Positions 1 through 10,104 are shown, counted from the first letter of the stretch. The stretch is DNA of 64,000 bases from AC-32 sp963763475 (GCA_963763475.1 CAVXOR010000002.1:1-64000), one strand, 5' to 3'. A program made the numbers and translations. The notes: generated from the sequence alone by a model not told the origin.

Positions 1-2
1 GA

Positions 3-554
3 CGATTCCGCGCACGGCCGGCGGAGGTGGAGGGACGCCTGGTGCCCGGACATTGGGAGGGCGATCTGATCAAGGGGGCCGGCAACCGCTCCTCGGTCGG
101 CACGCTGGTCGAGCGCACCAGCCGCAAGCTGGTCCTGGTCAAGCTGACCGACGCCAAGGCCGAGACGGCACGCGATGGCTTCGCCGCCGGCCTGCTGGCG
201 GTGCCGGCACCGCTGCGCCTCACCCTGACCTACGACCAGGGCAAGGAGATGGCGCGCCACAAGGAACTGGCCGCGCTCACGGGCCTGCGCGTTTACTTCG
301 CCGACCCGCATGCGCCGTGGCAGCGCGGCTCCAACGAGAACACCAACGGCCTGCTGCGCCAGTACCTGCCCAAGGGCACCGACCTGTCGGTGTTCTCGCA
401 GGCCGAACTCGACGCGATCGCCGCCCGGCTCAACAGCCGGCCGCGCAAGACGCTCGGCTTCGCGACCCCCGACGAGGTGTTCGCCGCGCTGGTGGACAAG
501 GCCGCCAACGCCGTCACGTCACCAAATGCGGAGGGTGTTCGCTACGGAACTTGA
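3..554 (+). CDS. IS30-family transposase, C-terminal part (cut by window edge)
   Basis: DDE-type integrase/transposase that would catalyse cut-and-paste or circle-mediated transposition of an IS30-family element. The frame is open from the first bases of the window, so the N-terminal helix-turn-helix part lies outside. The visible part starts with the IS30 signature GHWEGDLIKG (first catalytic Asp), followed by LTYDQGKE (second Asp) and NENTNGLLRQYLPKG (catalytic Glu). The reading frame runs intact to a stop at 552-554, about where family members end. A few bases after the stop the sequence changes into a truncated IS4 transposase on the other strand, so this element probably inserted into that gene, with its end near 560. 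IS30 identity is firm; the exact element is unknown. Confidence 0.9.
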   Translation, partial: RFRARPAEVEGRLVPGHWEGDLIKGAGNRSSVGTLVERTSRKLVLVKLTDAKAETARDGFAAGLLAVPAPLRLTLTYDQGKEMARHKELAALTGLRVYFADPHAPWQRGSNENTNGLLRQYLPKGTDLSVFSQAELDAIAARLNSRPRKTLGFATPDEVFAALVDKAANAVTSPNAEGVRYGT

Positions 555-560
555 ATCCGC

Positions 561-1355
561 CTCGATAATCTGCCGTGAGCTTGCTGCGGCGTTGCTCGTC
601 GCCAGACACCAGGCTTCCTTCATGCCCTTGGCATGCACACACACGACGGCGCCGACCGGGTATTGCGCCTCGGTGACCGCAGCATCGCGCAGCTTGCGCG
701 CCCGACCGCCCTGGCCGACCCACTCGCCGGCTGGACGGGTCGGCCCGTCGGCCGCGCTGACCTTGGTGTTGCCTTTCAGCCGGATGACGTAGTCGAAGCC
801 CAGCTCGTCAAGGAAGCCGAACAGCTTGGTGTCGGCGAAGCCGGCCAGGAGGGTGACCTTGACGTCGTCAGACAGCACCTCGGCCAGCCGGCGCACGGCG
901 GCGTCCTCGTAGGCGTTGCGCGCGTCTGTCAACTCGTCCTTGTGAACGCTGAGCCAGATCAGCGGCGTTGCCCGGCCGTGGCGGGTCACCAGCTTGAGCG
1001 CCAGGGTGGCCTGTCCGTCGGCATCGTAGTCGGTCCAGTCCATCGCCACCACGATGTCGGTGCGGGGTCCGACCATTTCCGGGACCCAGCTGGCAAAGAC
1101 ATCCCAGGCCTCGATCCTGGGATTGCTCAGCAGCCGGTCGACCTGCTTGACGGCATGCTTGGGCAGAAGGCCGCGGGCCTGAGCCAAAGACTTGCCGATC
1201 ACCGCGACGCCCAACGAGGCGCCCGTCATCACCCCAAGGGTGGCATTGGCAAGAGAAGCGATCCGCTTCGTATGAATGTCTTCATCAAGAACACTGTCGA
1301 GGAAGTTCCGAACATTCTTCACCTGCATCAAGCCACGCTTCGATCCGTCAATCAT
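561..1355 (-). pseudogene. IS4-family transposase, C-terminally truncated
   Basis: Start ATG at 1355 on the minus strand, and about 265 residues of an IS4-type DDE transposase are readable without frameshift. The first catalytic Asp is in VVAMDWTDYD, the second region is near LLAGFADTKLFGFL, and the reading stops matching after RQIIEA. There the catalytic Glu region (usually a YxxRWxIE-type motif) should follow; instead the frame runs into the end of the adjacent IS30 element and stops at 519. The gene is therefore an interrupted, probably inactive remnant. The truncation point near 561 and the IS30 end coincide, which supports insertion rather than sequencing error. Confidence 0.8.
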
Positions 1356-1459
1356 ATTGCTCTACATAGCTGCCTCTGTTGAGCAATACTGCGACATCAC
1401 GCAGGTGAATGCACTGCCTGAAAATGAGGGGATCCTTGAGGCCCGATCTCCACCACCAT

Positions 1460-1809
1460 AAACCGGATGCAGTCATCATCTTGGACAATCTCAAAGCTCA
1501 TCATAATAGAACGGCCAAGAGGATGGTGGAAGAGGCTGGCTTTTCAGTTGTCTACCTGCCGCCCTATTCACCAGAATGGTCGCCGATAGAAGAGTGCTGG
1601 TCCAAGATCAAGACGATCCTGCGGACCGCGGGCGCCCGAACAAAGGTGGCCCTCGCTCAAGCCATTCCCGTGGCATGGGAGAGAATTACACCGAGGATGC
1701 CCGAGGCTGGTTCGAGCATTGTGGCTACAGGGCAGCCAACTCACAGATGGCCCGGCCGCGGCAGGATGAACGCTGTTTCGCTCAGAACCGAGAGCGTCAC
1801 GGCAGTTGA
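1460..1809 (+). pseudogene. IS630-family transposase remnant (C-terminal third)
   Basis: Only the C-terminal DDE part is left. It shows DAVIILDNLKAHH (second Asp of the triad) and YLPPYSPEWSPIEECWSKIK (catalytic Glu region), the hallmark of IS630/Tc1-like transposases. The N-terminal helix-turn-helix and first Asp are missing: the frame upstream of 1460 is unrelated. A 1-base deletion near 1693 breaks the tail; in the next frame the family-typical ending EDARGWFEHCGY is found, running to a stop at 1809. A non-functional fragment wedged between the IS4 remnant and an IS1595 gene. Confidence 0.8.
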
Positions 1810-1816
1810 TCAACCG

Positions 1817-2765
1817 AACTCTCTGTTCAAGTCGCAAACCGCTGTAACGACCCTGCTCGATGAAGCGAAGTGCTATGAAGTCATTCGTCAGCTGAGATGG
1901 CCGGACGGCGTTGTCTGCCTTCACTGCCGTGACCGAGGCGTGGTCCGCAACGGTCATGACGATCGCGAGCGGAAGCCGACAACGATACTTGTGCAAGACC
2001 TGCAAGTATCGCTTCGATGACCTGACGGGAACCGTTCTGGCCGGACATCATCAACCGGTCTCGACCTGGATCTTGGGCTCGTACTTCATGGGAGTGAACC
2101 TGTCGAACCGTCAGATCGCGCACGAACTGGGTGTGTGCGAGAGCGACGTCCAGGCCATGACCGAGGTGCTGCGCCACGGCATCGTGGCGAAGACGCCCGA
2201 CGTCGTCCTGAGCGGCGATGTCGAGTTCGACGAGCTCTACGTTGTCGCCGGGCACAAGGGCAATCCCGAGGCGGTGCGGGCCAAAGGACGCGAAGGCCGG
2301 CGCAACAGACTGAAGGGCGGCCGCGGTCGCGGCACCTTGGAGAAGGAGAAGCCGCCGATCTTCGGCATGATCGAGCGCGGCGGCCAAGTCGTGATCCGGA
2401 TGCTGGCCAATGTCCAGCAAGCGACCATCCATCCGATCATCGAGAAGACCGTCGCCAAAGGCTCGAACGTCTATACCGACGAGTATAGCATCTACGCCAG
2501 GCTTCCTGGTCTCGGCTACGGCCACAAGACCGTCTGTCATGGTCGAGGCGAATACGCCCGGGACGAGGACGGCGATGGGTTCTGCGAGGTCCACGTCAAC
2601 ACCCTCGAGGGCTTCTGGTCGCTCCTGCGATCCTGGCTGCGGCCGCATCGCGGCATCTCGCAGGAGAAGCTGCCGCTCTATCTCGGCTTCTTCCAGTTCG
2701 TTCACAATGCTCGCAGACGGGGAAAGGCTTTGCTCGGCTCCTTGATCGAGGCGCTGGTCGCCTGA
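1817..2765 (+). pseudogene. IS1595-family transposase, copy 1 (frameshifted)
   Basis: An ISXO2-like DDE transposase with an N-terminal zinc ribbon: CLHC near the start and CKTC about 20 residues later. The core contains GDVEFDELYVVAGHKGN and the tail EGFWSLLRSWLRPHRGIS. A 1-base insertion near 1975 separates the zinc ribbon from the rest, so it reads as two frames. No convincing start codon aligns with the start of the second copy at 17916; 1817 is only where homology to that copy begins. After the stop, 2773-2803 resembles the right terminal repeat of copy 2, but no left repeat is found upstream, so the left end is lost or diverged. The two copies are clearly paralogous but not identical. 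Confidence 0.8.
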
Positions 2766-3057
2766 GCCCGCTCCCCATCACCCCGAAACCCGACAAGAGA
2801 TTCCCAGCGCGCGGGCGCGCACCACCGGTTCACGAAAATATGGTGAAGCCGCTGGTGATGGTCGCCGAGAGTGTCGATCTATCTAGACGGCGATCGCAGG
2901 GAGGTCGGGTTTTGGCAGGTGATCCAATCCCGCATAAGAGATTGACCGGCACCGCATCCAGGCATCACCGAGAGTCGCGACCCGGTTCGGGCCAGCACGA
3001 GCTTCTGTCTTTGACTTGCGGTGCGGCGATCGCCACGGCAACAGCTTCACGGAGGAG

Positions 3058-4289
3058 ATGATGGATGCGATCATCGAACGCTGTGCCGGTCTCGACGTCC
3101 ATCAGGCGACGGTGGTCGCCTGTGTGCTGATCGGGCGAGGCCGGCCGCAAGCCGCACAAGGAGATCCGGACGTTTTCGACGATGACGCGGGATCTGGAGG
3201 CGATGCGGGATTGGCTGAAGGGCCACGGCGTGACGCATGTCGGCATGGAGAGCACCGGGATTTACTGGAAGCCGGTCCATACCATCCTGGAAGGCCACTT
3301 CGAGCTGATCGTCGCCAACGCCCATCACATCAAGACCGTGCCGGGGCGCAAGACCGACGTCAAGGATGCCGAGTGGACCGCCGACCTGGTGCGCCACGGC
3401 CTGGTCAAGCCGAGCTTCGTGCCACCACCGCCAATCCGCGACCTGCGTGACCTCGTCCGGCTTCGGCGCTCCTTGTCCGAGGCGCTGGCCACCGAGCAGA
3501 ACCGCACGCTCAAGCTGCTGGAACATCAAGTTGGCCAGCGTGGTCAGCCAGGTGTTCGGCGTCTCCGGCCGGGCGATGCTGAAGGCGCTGATCGAGAACA
3601 CCGCCACGCCGCAGGAGATGGCGGACCTGGCGAAGCGGAAGTTGCGCCGCAAGCTGGAGCCGCTGGCCCTGGCGCTGGACGGCCGGCTGACCGAGCATCA
3701 CCGCTACCTGCTGGCCTTCCACCTCCGGCGGGTCGAGGCGATCGAGGCGGATCTGCGCGCGCTCGACGAGCGCATCGAGGAGAAGGCCCAGCCCTACGCG
3801 GCGCAGCGGCGCCTGCTCCGGCAGATCCCCGGTGTCGACGACCGGATCGCGCGTGGCGATCATCGCGGAGATCGGCATCGACATGACCGTGTTCGGCAAC
3901 GCCAGGCGCTTGGCCGCCTGGGCCGGGGTCTGCCCCGGCAATCACGAGAGCGCCGGAAAGAAGAAGAGCACGGCCGCCCGCAAGGGCAACATTCACCTCA
4001 AGACGACCGTTCAGGCCGCGGTCTGCGCCGCCCGGACCAAGGGCAGCTACTACAAGGACAAGTACCACCGGCTGAAGGCGCGCCGGGGCTCTCTAGCGGG
4101 CCGCCATGGCCATCGCGCACAAGATCCTGGTCGCCGTGTTCCACATGCTCGCCAAAACCGTTCCCTTCAAGGAACTCGGAGAGGCGTTCCTCGATCAGCA
4201 GGCATCGCAAGCGCACCACGACCAACCTGGTCCGGCGCCTCAACAACCTCGGATACGACGTCCTCCTCCGGCCAAAGGTCGCCGCATGA
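3058..4289 (+). pseudogene. IS110-family transposase with several frameshifts
   Basis: Recombinase of the DEDD type that inserts IS110 elements without terminal inverted repeats. GAGG just upstream of ATG 3058/3061 supports the start. The N-terminal RuvC-like domain shows GLDVHQATVVACV (D), GMESTGIYWKP (E) and KTDVKDAEWTADL (D, D). The C-terminal Tnp_IS110 domain shows IPGVDD, then AAWAGVCPGNHESAGKKKS. The protein must be pieced together from three frames with about five 1-base shifts (near 3160, 3530, 3850, 4110 and 4200). The order of domains and total length (about 400 codons) match a complete gene, so the breaks are either sequencing indels or recent decay. Confidence 0.85.
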
Positions 4290-4443
4290 CCACCTGCCTC
4301 CATCGCGCCCGATCCCCGCCGTTAATTTTCGGGACAGCCAATTCGTTTTCGGGCACCTCCCGAAAGGCCGATGTTCTTTGTTGATCCGCCTATGCGTCAA
4401 TTCCGCGCGTTTCGTTAGTTCTGGCCGAAGAGGAGGAACGCCG

Positions 4444-5552
4444 TCATCGCGGCCGCGTCGCCAGATCCTCCTCCACGAAGCGCAGGAGCGCTTCGAGGAG
4501 AGCCTCGCGCGGGTAAGCGTTCTGGGTCACGAACATCGAGGCGATCGTGGCGTGCGTGCGGTTGATCGGCACGGCGACGGCCCAGTGGTCGGCATTGAGA
4601 TAGCCCAGGAGGATGCTGCCGGGCACGACCTGGTCATAGAAGATCACCTGGCTGTCGTTGCGCGCGTCGATGCGGGCCAACTTGTCGTAACTCGAGGCGA
4701 GAATCGAGGAGATCCGCTCCGGCTGCGGGAACGTGACGAGCGAGTAGTAGCGCAACTCGCGAGGAAGCGGGTTTCGTGCGAGCCATGCCTTGCGGGTCGC
4801 GGGCCGCAGGCTCGCCACGGCGCCGCCATCGCCCGAGCCGCAGGTCGCTCCGGGAAAGTACCGCAGCAGGTCGGCCTGGTACTGCTCGGCGTCGTTCGCG
4901 AGCGCCGAGCCGCCGACCGCGCCGGCGGCGCTGACCACCGCCGCGACGCGGCTCCGGATCTCCGGATATGTGACCACCGCCTCAAGGATGTCGGGAGCGC
5001 CCTTCGAATAGCCGACGAGCACGAGACGCGGCGCGCCCGCGTCCGACGGCATGGCCATGATCGCGTCGCGGATCTGGCGCGCATTGTTCTCCGTGCCCGA
5101 CAGTGCATCGACCTTGAGCTGCAACGCGTCGTACCCGAACTGGCGCACGTGCTGCGCGACGGTGCCGGGCGGGTTGCAGCCACGGTTCGAAGCATTCGTA
5201 CCCGATGCCGCGCACCACCGCCGCGATGAGGCGCCGCTTCGACGGGCCGAGATCGACGGGTTTGCCGGTGCTCGCGGGCTCGATGCCAACCGGGTCAGCG
5301 CGTCCTCGCAAGGTCGGTAATCGGGAAGCCCGCGTCCGCGCGCCTCCAGTACGGCGCAGTAGATCTCGCGGAAGCGCGCCCGCTGGTCCTGCACGCCCGC
5401 CTCGGAAGCGGGCGCGAGCACGAGCGGAGGCGTGTCGGTCGAGTACGGCATCAGCGGCGGCGCGTCGCGCACGCGCCGAGTGCGACGCACGCCGCCATCG
5501 CCAACGAGGCGACGGCTACACGCGACTCAACGACCGGGGCGCTGGCGGGCAT
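4444..5552 (-). pseudogene. Lipoprotein alpha/beta hydrolase (frameshifted), third gene of lipoprotein operon
   Basis: ATG at 5552 opens a signal peptide with a lipobox-like ACVALGAC, so an outer-membrane or periplasmic lipoprotein is likely. After 1-base shifts near 5460 and between about 5190 and 5300, the main frame runs to a stop at 4444. It holds LVLVGYSKGAPDILEAV, the nucleophile elbow GYSKG with the catalytic Ser, and later GYLNADHWAVAVP, whose His is a good candidate for the catalytic base. The substrate cannot be told from sequence. The start overlaps the end of the upstream LssY_C gene by 26 bases, so the three lipoprotein genes are probably cotranscribed and coupled. Frameshifts are of the same single-base kind as in the neighbouring IS genes. 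Confidence 0.7.
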
Positions 5553-6776
5553 TGCCGTTCTCCTCGCTCGCAGGGGCCTCACGCCGCTCCAGGTACGGAA
5601 CCCAGCGGAGAAATTCCACATCGGCAAGGCTGAGCGGCCGCTTTGCCAGGAACAGGACCGCGCGCAGGCCGTCGGTGTGGTAGCCCGCGCCGTCAACAGC
5701 GGTTTGAGGCTGCGTCTCGGAGGCCTCACCGACACCGGTCACGAACCCGAGCTTCTCCAGACCACCCGAATACATCATGTCCTGGATCAGCAGGTTTCTC
5801 GCTTCGTCCACGTCGTCATGCAGGGCGATGCCGATCGCTCCGCGGGGCGCGAAGCGCCCGCCGACCGGCCGCCCAGCCTGCACGAGGTAGACGGAACGAC
5901 CCTCGAAGCGGATGGGTGCAAGCCACACTCGCATCGAAGTGGACGGCGCACCCGCCTGTGCCTGCTTGCGCAGCACGACGTCGGGCGGGCGTCCGAAGAC
6001 CTGCTGCGCCATGTCATCCGCTCGCGCGTCGCGACGATAGTTACGGCGCACCATCGCGGCCCCGATGTCGGCAAGCTCGCCGACGAGGACGACGTTCAGC
6101 GGATCGCCCCGCGCCGACCCACGCGCATCGGTCGCACAGCATGGCAGCCGCTCGAGCGCCGCACGGAGCGCGCCATGGTCGGTATACTCGATGATCTGCG
6201 GATCGGGATACCGGAAGAGCGCCGAGCCCGTGCCCGCGGCGTCATCCGGCACAGGCAGGAACAGCGAGAAGGGGATCAGCGTCCTTCTTCCCGAGCAGAT
6301 CGACGTTTAGGACTTTCGTCAGGCGCTCGGGGTTGGTAAAGAGGATTCCCGCGCGCGTCGCTCCCGGGTCGATCGGGTTCTTGAGCGCGAGCCTGTCGAG
6401 ATGATCGTTGATGCTGCGCGTTCGTGTCGCCGGCGAGCGGCGTGTGCAGCGACCACGCGACTTCCAGCGGCGAGAAGTAGTCCGGATCGGTGCCCGAACG
6501 CAGCAGCCACAGCGGTTGCGAGGTTCCGTTCTGGACCTCGATCCAGACGGGCTGAATTATGGTTTTGTCGAGATCGGCGCCGAGCATGCGCCGGGTGTCT
6601 GCGGCGCCCAGCACCGCCGCGCTCACGCGCACGTCGTGCCGCGCCTCGGTCACGGCGCGGCTGCGCAGCGGTGCATCGCTGACGTCGGCGGGAGCCTGCC
6701 ACGTCGCGCAGCCGGCAAGGGCGAGTGACAAGCACGTTACGAACGCGCGAAGGACACGAGGCGGCAACCCGCTCAT
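5527..6776 (-). pseudogene. LssY_C-domain lipoprotein (paralogue 2, frameshifted)
   Basis: ATG at 6776 begins MSGLPPRVLRAF followed by a hydrophobic stretch ending LALAGCATW, a lipobox. An N-terminal domain of about 110 residues (ending PVWIEVQNGTSQPLWLL) precedes an LssY_C-type domain: RGDPLNVVLVGE, FGRPPDVVLRKQ, VYLVQAGRPVGG and DDVDEARNLLIQDM. The domain is named after LssY of the Legionella Lss type I secretion locus; its biochemical role is not established. Two 1-base shifts (near 6412 and 6255) break the frame. Its ATG overlaps the stop of the upstream paralogue (ATGA at 6773-6776), and its own stop at 5527 overlaps the next start. Confidence 0.75.
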
Positions 6777-8033
6777 GCATCGGCGCCTGCCCGCGGGAAG
6801 GCTCTCGATCTCCGCCAGCGACGTCGGCTTGCGGTCGAACACGCAGCACGACACGATACCCGTCGGTGTAGTACGGATCGGTGGTAAGGTTTTCGCGCGG
6901 GGCGCCCTGCGGGAGCGGCCCCGACTCCCATCACGCCCCCGATCTGCGCAAGATTCTGCGAATAGGCCATGTCCTCCACGAGCGCCGCGCGCGCTTCGTC
7001 GACATCGGGGTCGATCTTGTGCGTCGTCAGCGTCGGGGAATGGATGGTGAGACGGCTGCCGATGTCGCGGCTGATCTGGCCCACCCACACCAGCTTGCCG
7101 TGGTAGCGCATCGGGCTTAGCCAGAGCCGCAGGTGATTGCGCTGGTGAATGTTGTCGCGGGCCTTCTGCAGCGCGATGTCCTGAGGGCGGCCGAACAGGT
7201 AGAGATCGCTCACCGGCGCATAGGAATAGCGCTCTCGGGACAGCGCGGAAGTCACCATCCGCCAGACCGAGCCCGACCACTTCTCCTCGGTCGGACGCCA
7301 GCCGCGCCGCACGAGTGCGGGGAAGGCATCGTCGAGGCCACCCACGATCACCAGGTTGAGCGGATCGCCGTTCTTCGTATTGTCGCTGTTGGTCGCGCAG
7401 CATGGCAGGGTCTCGAGCGCCGCACGGAAGGCGGCGTCATCCGTGTAGTTCACGATCTGCTCGGGCGGATAGATCTCGCGCCGGAACACTTCGCTCACCT
7501 TGTAATCGCCGCGGAAGCCCGGCACGACCGTGAGGATCGAGAATGTCCGCACGCGCCCACTCGCGACGAGGTCGAGCTGCACGAGCTTCACGCCCTCGTC
7601 GAGGTTCGTCAGCACGAACCCCGATGTCGTCGCGCCGGGCAGGACTGGATTGTGGAACGCGAGCTGACGAAAGCGCTGGTCGAGCGCTGCCTGCTGCTCG
7701 CGTCGAGCTGCCCGACGCCAGCGCTTCGGCCGCTTCGGATGCCGGGAAGAAATTCGGGTCCAGCCCCGGCGACAGCAGGAAGTAGGCTTGCTCTTCGTGG
7801 TTCTCGACCTCGATCCAGACGGGCTGAATTGCCTTCTTCGCGAGCGGGACGCCGTACACCGTCGCGCTCTCGTCGGTCGACAGGACCGCCGTCGACACCC
7901 GCACACCGCCGTCGGTGCGCGTCACGGCTCTGCTCTTGTAGTCCAGCTCCGTCGCGGGCGATTGCGGCGCGGAGGAGGCACAGCCGGCAAGCGCGCCGGC
8001 GACGAGGGCGGTTGCGAGCGTTCGCCACGCCAT
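6773..8033 (-). pseudogene. LssY_C-domain lipoprotein (paralogue 1, frameshifted)
   Basis: First gene of the three-gene operon. ATG at 8033 begins MAWRTLATALVAGALAGC, a clear lipoprotein signal with LAGC as lipobox. The N-terminal domain ends with IQPVWIEVENHEEQAYFLL, very like paralogue 2. The LssY_C domain is better conserved here: GDPLNLVIVGG, APVSDLYLFGRPQDIALQK, RLWLSPMRYHGKLVWVGQI and HKIDPDVDEARAALVEDM. Frameshifts near 7740 and in the tail (about 6790-6860) are needed to connect the pieces; the stop at 6773 is inferred from the last frame. The two paralogues share domain order, so they likely arose by tandem duplication. Confidence 0.75.
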
Positions 8034-8542
8034 GCGGATCGCATTCAGCCCCAACCCGCACGAACTGGAGTTGAATTGATGCATGAATGGCACCGCACTC
8101 AGTCTTCGATCCATCGACTGGCACATCATCGAACGGCCCACCCCTGGCAAGATCATGACCTGAACCGCCGCCCGCGAGACCTGCGGAGCTGGCGCTTTCC
8201 CGGCGTCCTCAACCAGCTCGCACCCCCGGTAACAGGTTGAATGGCTGCTGTCCTCATTGATAGTCTCTGACGTGATGTCTGGTTATGCCAGCCGGAATCA
8301 AAGCAGAGGAGTGTCTGATGCGAACAGTGTTAACTCAATGTCGGTAACTTAGTGGAATCTCACTTATTAGTTGTGCATAGTAGGTATCGCAATCGACCCT
8401 TGTTATGTTCCCTATATGTCGAGCTTAATCAAAATTACGAGGCGCTACAGCTATTGCGGATCTCTGAGAGATACCATGCAGGTGAAGCACGGCCGAGGAC
8501 TGGTAAGCTGAAGTCGCGAGGAGCCAACTCAGGAGGCCAGCG
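8034..8542. other. Non-coding stretch upstream of lipoprotein operon
   Basis: About 510 bases with no convincing gene. The part from 8240 to 8470 is noticeably more AT-rich than its surroundings. A short open frame at 8080-8240 has no recognisable product. Promoters for the minus-strand lipoprotein operon should lie here, but no clear -35/-10 pair stands out. The right edge carries AGGAGG at about 8531-8536, the ribosome binding site of the IS110 fragment. Confidence 0.5.
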
Positions 8543-8840
8543 ATGACCTGTGACACTGCCCCCCTTATCCCGTCCCCCGTCCAGCCCCAGGAAACAACGA
8601 TCTGCGTTGCCCTTGAGCTGAGCCGGTCGACTTGGCTGGTTGGGATCAACCTGCCCGGCGGCGAGAAGATTTCCAAACACACCGTGGCCGGGGGTGACGG
8701 CGCGGCCCTGCTCGCCTTGTTGGCGCAGATCAAGGACAAGGCTGAGCACCAACTGAGCCAACGCTGCGGCTCGTGGTGATCCAGGAGGCCGGTCGGGACG
8801 GCTTCTGGATCCACCGTCTGCTGGAAGCGGCCGGGATCCA
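8543..8840 (+). pseudogene. IS110-family transposase N-terminal fragment
   Basis: ATG 8543 is preceded by AGGAGG, so the start is good. The first 75 residues include TICVALELSRSTWLVGINLP, where the usual catalytic Asp of the DEDD set is replaced by Glu as in one IS110 subgroup, and VAGGDGAALLALLAQIKDK. After a 1-base shift near 8760 the frame continues LRLVVIQEAGRDGFWIHRLL and then ends abruptly at 8840, exactly where a 170-base element with perfect inverted repeats begins. The rest of the transposase is not found on the far side of that element. Not closely related to the IS110 copy at 3058. Confidence 0.75.
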
Positions 8841-9010
8841 GAGCAACAGAAACCGTGGGGCAGCTCATGCTCCTGCAAACTCGAACACGAACCCTCGACG
8901 GTACGCTCCATGACCTGTTCACATCCTGGTATCCGGCCGTGCCCGCCAACGATGTCCAGCCCACCCCATTGGCTGCCGCAGCCTGAATTGCCCCACGGTT
9001 TCTGTTGCTC
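8841..9010. repeat. 170-bp ORF-free element with 22-bp perfect inverted repeats
   Basis: Bases 8841-8862 and 8989-9010 are perfect reverse complements over 22 bases. The 126 bases between them have no ORF and only weak further dyad symmetry. The left repeat begins exactly where the IS110 fragment stops being recognisable. No exact target duplication is visible at the flanks. It resembles a MITE or the paired ends of an internally deleted insertion sequence. No transposase in this window has matching ends, so the autonomous partner is unknown. Confidence 0.7.
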
Positions 9011-9323
9011 TCCCATCCAATCGCCGTTCCACCATCGGAATGAAGGACGCAGACCTGCTGTTTCCTGCCAAATCGATGGACTGCGCAAGATTCGTGTTCA
9101 TTGACGGGCTGGATCTACAGAACGCAGGGTTCGCCGCACCCCCTCGACCGAAAAAATGCACAGCAAAAAGAAACTCACTCCGCACTTGACGGAGACACCA
9201 TCATGTGAGGCTCTCAGACCTCGTCGCTCGCCCCATAGCTTCTCTTGACGGTCCCGTTCTGCATGCTCTCTTTCGGCGAAGCCGTTCGTTCAACTGGGAA
9301 GGGCTTGTGGATGAGGGGGAGGG
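9011..9323. other. Unassigned stretch with 23-bp dispersed repeat
   Basis: No gene recognised. One plus-strand frame (about 8995-9185, containing STIGMKDADLLFPAK) stays open for some 60 codons but has no family I can name. Bases 9273-9295 are identical to 20252-20274, a 23-bp dispersed repeat that also shares its outer 12 bases with 19830-19841. Confidence 0.5.
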
Positions 9324-9732
9324 TTATAGGGTCCAGTCTTCGAGCGACAATCCCGGCACTCGCTTGAATTCCTTGAGATTGTTGGTGACGACGGTCATGC
9401 CGTGCCGCACTCCCTGGGCCGCAATCAACAGGTCGTAGGCACCGATGGGTTGGCCCTGTTTTTCCAGTTTGGCCCTGAGCAGTCCCGCGACGCCGGCGTC
9501 ATCGGCGTCGAAGTCCAGGATGGTGAACGGGCCGACCAGAAAGGTTTCGACCCGTGTCTTGTTCGTGGCCCGGCTTGGCGCTCTTTGGAACGCCATACCA
9601 GAGTTCGAAGATGGTGATCGTTGAGACGCTCATGACCTGTCCGCCGGAGAGTGCTCTTTCGAAGCGCTCCCGGACCTGATGTGGCCTGCTACGGATGAGC
9701 GAGATGCAGACATTCGTGTCGAGCAGCAGCAT
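9324..9732 (-). pseudogene. vapC: VapC-type PIN-domain toxin (one frameshift)
   Basis: PIN-domain endoribonuclease, toxin of a type II pair; family members cleave tRNA or rRNA. ATG at 9732 begins MLLLDTNVCISLI with the first metal-binding Asp in LDTN. IFELWYGV supplies the acidic residue of the second motif, and after a 1-base shift near 9560-9600 the other frame gives GAYDLLIAAQ (third acidic motif) and VVTNNLKEF. The stop is TAA at 9324. Total length, about 135 codons, is normal for VapC. The ATG overlaps the antitoxin stop by one base (TGATG), the usual coupling. With the shift as written the toxin would be inactive; if it is a sequencing error the pair is complete. Confidence 0.85.
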
Positions 9733-9974
9733 CAGTCGAACATGTCCCGCTCGGGAGTGGGCGGCTGGTCGCGCCCCTCTTCCAGGAACGTGTCGTCGGC
9801 GTGTTTGTCCATTTCGGCGAACCAGTCGGTCGGGTTCTCGATCACTGGCTCGAGAAGGACGCCGCGGCCGTGGCGGCTCACCCGGACAGTCGTGCCGCTG
9901 AAGCGGAAATCGCGAGGAAGCCGGACAGCCTGGCTGCGACCGTTGGCGAACAGTTTTGCGAACTCGGCTGGCAT
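9732..9974 (-). CDS. vapB: VapB/MazE-type AbrB-fold antitoxin
   Basis: Intact 80-residue antitoxin. ATG at 9974 is preceded by GGAGGG 6 bases upstream. The N-terminal swapped-hairpin DNA-binding domain shows FANGRSQAVRLPRDFRFSG, a standard VapB sequence, and the acidic C-terminal half (DKHADDTFLEEGRD) is the toxin-binding tail. It should neutralise VapC and repress its own promoter; the near-perfect palindrome at 9990-10002 just upstream is the obvious operator candidate. Its stop overlaps the toxin start. Confidence 0.9.
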   Translation of the reverse strand: MPAEFAKLFANGRSQAVRLPRDFRFSGTTVRVSRHGRGVLLEPVIENPTDWFAEMDKHADDTFLEEGRDQPPTPERDMFD

Positions 9975-9989
9975 CGAGCCCTCCAGTCT

Positions 9990-10002
9990 ATACCATTGGT
10001 AT
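9990..10002 (-). promoter_or_regulatory. Palindromic operator candidate for vapBC
   Basis: ATACCA-T-TGGTAT, a 6-bp dyad around one central base, lies 16 bases upstream of the vapB start. On the minus strand it sits next to TATGAT and overlaps TATAGA, both plausible -10 elements. This is where VapB or the VapBC complex typically binds for autoregulation. Binding is inferred from position only. Confidence 0.5.
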
Positions 10003-10104
10003 CGATCATAGGAGCATACCCCGGATATGGCAATGGCACCGCGCATTGCCTCAATAAAAATGCTACCCGATAGTGGCCGTTGCCTCACAGCGAACGTTAA
10101 GCCC

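Noticed and set aside
4832..5229. Plus-strand ORFs across the lipoprotein operon
   Set aside because: They are antisense to frames with lipobox, GYSKG and LssY_C motifs and have Arg/Ala-rich shadow composition.
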